Of a stretch of 5,928 nt of DNA, positions 5,266 through 5,928 are shown one piece after another. The notes below the pieces were generated by a model. The model ran no database searches. It was not told the DNA's origin and saw only the letters and a program-made list of their open reading frames with translations. Origin of the DNA: Sedimentisphaerales bacterium (GTDB lineage: Bacteria; Planctomycetota; Phycisphaerae; Sedimentisphaerales; SM23-30); NCBI GenBank assembly GCA_030640865.1, contig DAOWIP010000067.1, positions 1 to 5,928 on the forward strand, read 5' to 3'. The position numbers were made by a program, and so were the translations under genes. How positions within the stretch are numbered: position 1 is the first letter of the stretch; the number at the start of each line of letters is the position of its first letter.

Positions 5266-5928
5266 ATTTTCTCAGTTCCATAAATGTTTCAAATAAAGCC
5301 ACAATGTTTTCCAAAGGAACATCGTCCTGAATATTATGCACCGTGCCGAAAATATAGCCACCATCAGGAGAAAGTTTTTTTATTCGTTCCGTCACATTTT
5401 GCCTGACTTGTTTTGGTGTACCCCTGGGCAGAATGTTTTGTGTGTCCACACCGCCGCCCCAGAATGAAATATCTTTTCCGTATTCTCTCTTTACTTTTTC
5501 CGCGTCCATATCCTTAGCGGTCAGTTGCAGCGGATTGAGTATATCAACTCCAATTTCAATAAAATCAGGGATGATATCGAAAATGCACCCGTCTGAATGA
5601 AAAAAGACATAAAACGGAGGAGGGAGCAGCTTCCGCTGCGCCTCAAAAAGTTGTTTATGGCGGGGTTTGATAATGTCTCGATACATCTGTGGAGAGATCA
5701 GAAAGCTCTCTTGGCCGGCCATGTCGTCCCCTTCGCGGATAAAATGGACATACGGCCCCAGGCGTTTCGCCGCTTCTTCGTAGAATTGAATTTTCAACTC
5801 AACCAGTTTGTCCAGCAGAGCCGCTGTAACTGCGGGGTTCCTCGCCATATCCATATAGAATGTCTCATAGCCCCTCAGTCGGCAGCCCATTTCAAAGATG
5901 CCCGAGCATATACTCTCCAGGATCACCG
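5261..5928 (-). CDS. uroporphyrinogen decarboxylase (URO-D) family protein, partial (N-terminus outside window)
   Basis: The C-terminal 221 residues are present and the frame is open to the right edge; family members are usually about 340-400 residues, so roughly the first third is missing. The GTG at 5926 is an internal codon, not the start. Visible family marks, counted from the first visible residue, are GDDMAGQESFLISP (66-79), HSDGC (110-114), GVDILNP (126-132), FWGGGVDTQ (155-163) and GGYIFGTVHNIQDDVPLENI (189-208). The superfamily includes true HemE and corrinoid methyltransferases such as MtaA; the zinc-binding H-x-C of the latter reads His-Ser-Asp here, so neither role should be assumed. 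Such divergent members are, from general knowledge, abundant in Planctomycetota and Lentisphaerae and mostly uncharacterised. It is probably co-transcribed with the downstream symporter, which hints at catabolism of an imported compound. Identity at family level is firm. Confidence 0.93.
   Translation of the reverse strand, partial: VILESICSGIFEMGCRLRGYETFYMDMARNPAVTAALLDKLVELKIQFYEEAAKRLGPYVHFIREGDDMAGQESFLISPQMYRDIIKPRHKQLFEAQRKLLPPPFYVFFHSDGCIFDIIPDFIEIGVDILNPLQLTAKDMDAEKVKREYGKDISFWGGGVDTQNILPRGTPKQVRQNVTERIKKLSPDGGYIFGTVHNIQDDVPLENIVALFETFMELRKY

Noticed and set aside
1..5928. CRISPR array, tRNA, rRNA, complete insertion sequence or replication origin
   Set aside because: None seen: no regularly spaced long repeats, no tRNA-like fold noticed, no transposase frame and no DnaA-box cluster.

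Overview
The window reads as bacterial chromosome, most likely from a Planctomycetota-type (PVC group) bacterium, probably Phycisphaerae-like. The grounds are the GroEL sequence style ([20 protein letters not shown], a short PPGGGMY tail), a URO-D-family protein beside a sodium:solute symporter, and many small interspersed repeats between genes. This assignment is inference from memory; no rRNA or other marker is present to settle it.

Layout. Positions 1-470 hold no gene but contain a regulatory region: several short dyads (126-265) and, at 377-392, a near-perfect sigma-54 (RpoN) promoter, CTGGCACG-N4-TTGC. It points at a tightly packed plus-strand operon: a stand-alone, degenerate receiver-domain protein (471-896), groES (924-1208) and groEL (1283-2914). 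The 441 bases from 2915 to 3355 carry no gene. They hold a heptamer tandem repeat, a 10-bp-spaced CGAAT repeat, two palindromes preceded by GTA on the minus strand, a two-hairpin element, and a strong bidirectional intrinsic terminator (3088-3123) that ends both converging transcription units.

The minus strand carries a second probable operon entering from the right edge. It contains a URO-D-family protein whose N-terminus lies outside the window (5261-5928), a possible 35-residue single-span membrane peptide with a non-standard ATT start (5158-5265), and a sodium:solute symporter (3356-5152).

How the genes work together. GroES and GroEL form the ATP-driven folding chamber. The receiver gene ahead of them and the sigma-54 promoter suggest that this chaperonin is made in response to a specific signal through an enhancer-binding activator, rather than by the usual HrcA/CIRCE or sigma-32 heat-shock control, neither of which is convincingly present. 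The minus-strand pair looks like an uptake-plus-enzyme module: the symporter imports a small solute with sodium and the URO-D-like enzyme may act on it or a derivative. The substrate cannot be read from the sequence.
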